Positions 29,913-32,679 of a DNA stretch of 32,679 nt are shown here, piece after piece. How positions within the stretch are numbered: the stretch's first letter is position 1; each line of letters starts with the position of its first letter. Origin of the DNA: a virus. The DNA is taken from the IMG/VR virus record IMGVR_UViG_3300029922_000211, positions 1 to 32,679 of that record; one strand, given 5' to 3'. Position numbers and translations under genes: made by a program. The notes beneath the pieces are model-generated. The model was not told the DNA's origin. It worked only from the letters and a program-made list of their open reading frames with translations, and made no database searches.

Positions 29913-31352
29913 TTATAAATTTATTTCCCATCTAATTTTACCACAGTCCCATATTCTACGAAAACCTAATGAAAGAGCCATTTCTTTTTCTGTATTGCCG
30001 ATCCCACCCATTTTTTTGAGCTTTTTCTTGTTGAGAGATTGTTTAGAATATCTAAATTCTTTTTTAACATAAGAATAGTCTGGAGGCAGCTCTATACTTC
30101 TTTTAAATCCTATTTTACCGTATACGTTTCCCTTAGACCACCTATTGTCGGACCAAGAAACTAGCTTAGAATAACCATTGTTTTTAGCATATTTTATTAA
30201 TTGTTTCAATAACTTACTAGCACCACCAACTACAGTTGTGTTATTTTTAAATGCCATTCTACTTAGTATCAACTCTTTATCGGAAAGGTTCCTATGATGT
30301 TTGCCTCCTGTCATTATTCCTAACAATTCTTTTTCCATATAAATACCGAATGCTATTTTAAAATTACAAGAACCCTGAATATGATGCTCTTCCAAAAATG
30401 CTGAAGCTATTTCTTTAGAAACTTCTATAACTTCCGTATTTCTAGCATATACCGTATCGGTGTTGCAATTAAAAAGAGATTTTAAATACCCTATTACCTG
30501 ATCTTTTCTATTTAGCCATTCATCTTCAAATATAGTTATGAGATTAATTCCTTTAGAGTTAGATATTTCTAATTTGTTTTTATGTTCTCTTCTGTTTTTA
30601 TATTCTTCGTTGTGCCACCATAAGCCGCAATATTCCAAGCCAATCATATTCTCAGGACACAGAATGTCTATTTCAAATGGTTTTATAAATTTTCTATCAT
30701 TTTCTATTATTTTTATACCTAAATTAGATATAAAATCACTTATTTCTGACTGAGCACTGGAATGATGGGCTGTACATTTTCTGCATCCATTACCATATTT
30801 GAGTCTGTCTAAGTTACTAGCAAACTCTCCATGAATTTCGCATTCAAATTTTGCTGATTCTTTTAAACCTATATAATCTCCGTACTTAAATAGTGGCTTA
30901 ATTTTCTTTTTATTTAAATCTTCTATCAATAGATCGTATTCTTTTTCTTTTAATCTATTTAGCTTAGATATATTATTAAAAGCGCATTTTTTACATCTCT
31001 TACCCTGTCTAAGGTTGTCGTATGTTATACTAGATTCCCCATGTAAGGGGCATAAATATGGAAGTTTTTCTTTGGCACGGTTATATTCTGAAAAAAGCGG
31101 AACATAAGAACAATCTAAAAAAAGCTTTCTAACTTTTTCTATATCTGTTCTTTGTTTTGATGCTCCAACAGCAAAGCCACACTTTGGGCATCCATGACTT
31201 CGTAAAAAAGAGCTTAATGAAGTTGAAAAACTACCATGTTTATGGCATTCGAAATCCAAAGGCAATTTTTTATTTTTATATATTGTAGATAATAACTTAA
31301 CATCCTTAGAAATAGCTATATATGAAATTTGTTCTATTGTATAAGGCTTCAT
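29913..31352 (-). CDS. Homing endonuclease with three zinc-finger repeats, EDxHD/Vsr-like
   Basis: 479 residues. Three treble-clef-like units (about 33-60, 98-125, 168-195) follow the pattern C-x2-H, a short region, then C-x2-C: FECHKHG to CPKCG, YLCPLHG to CKKCA, and FECEIHG to CRKCT. The nuclease core has EIDILCPENMIGLEYCGLWW, followed by H and N, and ITIFEDEWLNRKDQ. The last 190 residues closely resemble the C-terminus of the gene at 15794 (HHIQG, KYAKNNGYSKLVSWSDNRWS, NTEKEMALSLG). It is inserted between the protease and chaperonin genes, and a sigma70-like promoter lies before its start. Its N-terminal DNA-reading part differs from the ICxHM repeats of the other endonucleases, while the catalytic half is shared with one of them. 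Confidence 0.8.
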   Translation of the reverse strand: MKPYTIEQISYIAISKDVKLLSTIYKNKKLPLDFECHKHGSFSTSLSSFLRSHGCPKCGFAVGASKQRTDIEKVRKLFLDCSYVPLFSEYNRAKEKLPYLCPLHGESSITYDNLRQGKRCKKCAFNNISKLNRLKEKEYDLLIEDLNKKKIKPLFKYGDYIGLKESAKFECEIHGEFASNLDRLKYGNGCRKCTAHHSSAQSEISDFISNLGIKIIENDRKFIKPFEIDILCPENMIGLEYCGLWWHNEEYKNRREHKNKLEISNSKGINLITIFEDEWLNRKDQVIGYLKSLFNCNTDTVYARNTEVIEVSKEIASAFLEEHHIQGSCNFKIAFGIYMEKELLGIMTGGKHHRNLSDKELILSRMAFKNNTTVVGGASKLLKQLIKYAKNNGYSKLVSWSDNRWSKGNVYGKIGFKRSIELPPDYSYVKKEFRYSKQSLNKKKLKKMGGIGNTEKEMALSLGFRRIWDCGKIRWEINL

Positions 31353-31362
31353 TACAATTACT

Positions 31363-31391
31363 ATAATAAAGTGTAACTATTGTTTTGTCAA
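31363..31391 (-). promoter_or_regulatory. Sigma70-like promoter of the endonuclease gene at 31352
   Basis: TTGACA (31391-31386), a 17-bp spacer and TATTAT (31368-31363), on the minus strand. Ten bases separate the -10 from the ATG at 31352. No ribosome-binding site is seen. Confidence 0.65.
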
Positions 31392-31401
31392 TAAAAAACG
31401 T

Positions 31402-32679
31402 CTACCAACGAACGTTAGCTTCATTGACATTAGCTTCAGGATTGTTAACATTTTTCATGAACTCACTATCAGCTCGGGCTTCTTGACGCTCGAACTCATT
31501 GTCTCTGGGAGCTACTATTATACCCCCAAGAGTGCCAAGTACACCTGCGATAGATACCGCATTAACTAGGGATTCCTCAACTGCTTTAGTTGCATCAAAA
31601 AGTCCTAACTCCATGGGATCACCATAAGTCTCATTTTCTACGTCGTAGACCAGTTCAGGACTTCTTATGAGTTTTCCAATTACTTCACCGATTTCATCAG
31701 AGCTATGACCAGCATTATCCAGTAGGGTTCTGGGAAGACTTAACAGGGATTCCATAAGAACATCTCTAGCCGGATCTCCTTCTGGTAGAACTTCTGCAAG
31801 CTTAATAGCCATATCTATAGCCATCCTAGTGCCGCCTGGTAAAGCTCCGTGTTTAATAGCAGAACGCATAGCCATAGTGGCGTCTTCTATTCTATCGTGT
31901 TTTTCCTTGAGATCTGCTCCACTACCGGCAAATACGGTAAACTTGGCGATGCCGCTGGTTAACAAAGCTAGTCTTTCTTCAAACCATAGTTTTTCGGCTT
32001 TAGATTCAGCGTTAGTTGTCATTTTTTTGATTTCATCAGCTCTAACTTCAATATTAAGAGGATCTGAGTTTCCAACCACTGTAGACCTGTAGCGGTAACA
32101 CTCGAAGGTCTCCATACCACTTCCTAGATCGTTTACAGAGCCATTAGAAAGTTGATCTTTAAGACCAAACACCTTTGCACCTGTGAAAGCACCAAGATCT
32201 ATCAAAAACTGTTGTTGACTGTTAACAAACTGCCTAAGATGGGTCTTTAATGGCATAATGTTAATAGTCGTCGGATTTGCGAAGTTATAAGCTAGAGTTG
32301 TCATAACATTATCTGAAAATCCATGTGCTACTACTACTACGTTCTTAAAGTTTTCATCTCCATTGGCATATCTTTCACCAACTTCATTCAAAATAGGAGT
32401 GATTTGAAGCAAATCATTAATCATGCCATCAAATAGAATAAAAAGAGGTTTTTGCAAGAAAGTTCTAAGATTAGCCTGGTCATTTATGAAAACACTTGAA
32501 AACTTACCAAGATCTTCGTGTCCAGAGTAAATCGGGAGTCCGTCTATTCGCTCAATCTGATAACCCTCAGGTCCTGGCATTTCTTTGATGGTAATATGAG
32601 AACCTTCACCAAAACCTATCAATTCAAAACATTCATAGACCTTATTTGCCATTTCTTCATCGCCATTGGCACTAATCTT
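31402..32679 (-). CDS. GroEL-like chaperonin (partial, N-terminus outside window)
   Basis: The frame stays open through the right edge. The residues before the Met at 32652 read KISANGDEE, matching the GroEL ISANGDEE element, so that Met is internal. The visible 425 residues cover the apical domain (EDLGKFSSVFIND, PLFILFDGMINDLLQITPIL) and the second half of the equatorial domain (LALLTSGIAKFTVFAGSGAD, KHDRIEDATMAMRSAIKHG, GALPGGTRMA, ELGLFDATKAVEESLVNAVS). The Asp of RIEDA, corresponding to the catalytic GroEL Asp398, is kept. Phage chaperonins fold capsid or other phage proteins when the host machine is insufficient. No GroES-like gene is in the window. Sequence is diverged from bacterial GroEL throughout, as expected of a phage copy. 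Confidence 0.85.
   Translation of the reverse strand, partial: KISANGDEEMANKVYECFELIGFGEGSHITIKEMPGPEGYQIERIDGLPIYSGHEDLGKFSSVFINDQANLRTFLQKPLFILFDGMINDLLQITPILNEVGERYANGDENFKNVVVVAHGFSDNVMTTLAYNFANPTTINIMPLKTHLRQFVNSQQQFLIDLGAFTGAKVFGLKDQLSNGSVNDLGSGMETFECYRYRSTVVGNSDPLNIEVRADEIKKMTTNAESKAEKLWFEERLALLTSGIAKFTVFAGSGADLKEKHDRIEDATMAMRSAIKHGALPGGTRMAIDMAIKLAEVLPEGDPARDVLMESLLSLPRTLLDNAGHSSDEIGEVIGKLIRSPELVYDVENETYGDPMELGLFDATKAVEESLVNAVSIAGVLGTLGGIIVAPRDNEFERQEARADSEFMKNVNNPEANVNEANVRW

Noticed and set aside
32652-32652. ATG at 32652 as the start of the chaperonin
   Set aside because: The frame continues to the window edge with ISANGDEE, a conserved internal GroEL element, so the gene is only partly visible.
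1-32679. CRISPR array or tRNA genes
   Set aside because: No regularly spaced direct repeats and no cloverleaf-like sequence were seen in the short non-coding gaps.

Overview
The window is an AT-rich segment of a tailed double-stranded DNA phage with a contractile tail (myovirus morphology). The evidence is a tail sheath (12796-15153), tail tube (15178-15705), large terminase (18257-21358), portal (22399-24249), Mu gpF-like minor head protein (25707-26474) and prohead protease (28575-29855, minus). A GroEL-like chaperonin (31402 to the right edge, minus) suggests a large, jumbo-type genome, because phage chaperonins are mostly known from such phages. The host cannot be named from this sequence. 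No tRNA, rRNA or CRISPR array was seen, and no major capsid gene was recognised.

Layout. Positions 1-1024 (minus) hold the start of a deoxynucleoside monophosphate kinase-like gene and two small lysine-rich proteins. Positions 1129-15705 (plus) form a long virion-gene block. Inside it are a protein with an N-terminal 2H-phosphoesterase-like domain (3343-4434) and a 633-residue protein with an N-terminal GGDEF/minimal-CRISPR-polymerase-like domain (7493-9394). A terminator at 15738-15774 closes the block. Positions 15794-26474 (plus) form the packaging and head module. Positions 26478-28536 are a small accessory region on both strands: a truncated SLOG/DUF2493 gene, a membrane-anchored CxxC protein, an ImmA/IrrE-type metallopeptidase, a DUF5675 protein and small unknowns. 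Positions 28575-32679 (minus) carry the protease, another homing endonuclease and the chaperonin.

Homing elements are unusually dense. There are five free-standing endonuclease genes of a Vsr-like/EDxHD type (1623, 15794, 17274, 24251 and 29913-minus) and one LAGLIDADG intein inside the terminase. Several endonuclease genes share DNA tracts that look like recombination between paralogues.

Two kinds of promoter-like element recur. One is an AATCTTTA box with no clear -35, found upstream of seven genes. The other is a sigma70-like -10 hexamer 5-6 nt before the ATG, which would make leaderless mRNAs. The motif K-S-E recurs only in virion-type proteins and in the protease, and may be the prohead protease cleavage signal.

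The most interesting candidates are the virion-cluster GGDE-domain and 2H-phosphoesterase-domain proteins, the AATCTTTA box, and the leaderless promoter architecture. All functions come from reading motifs by eye; no database search was run.
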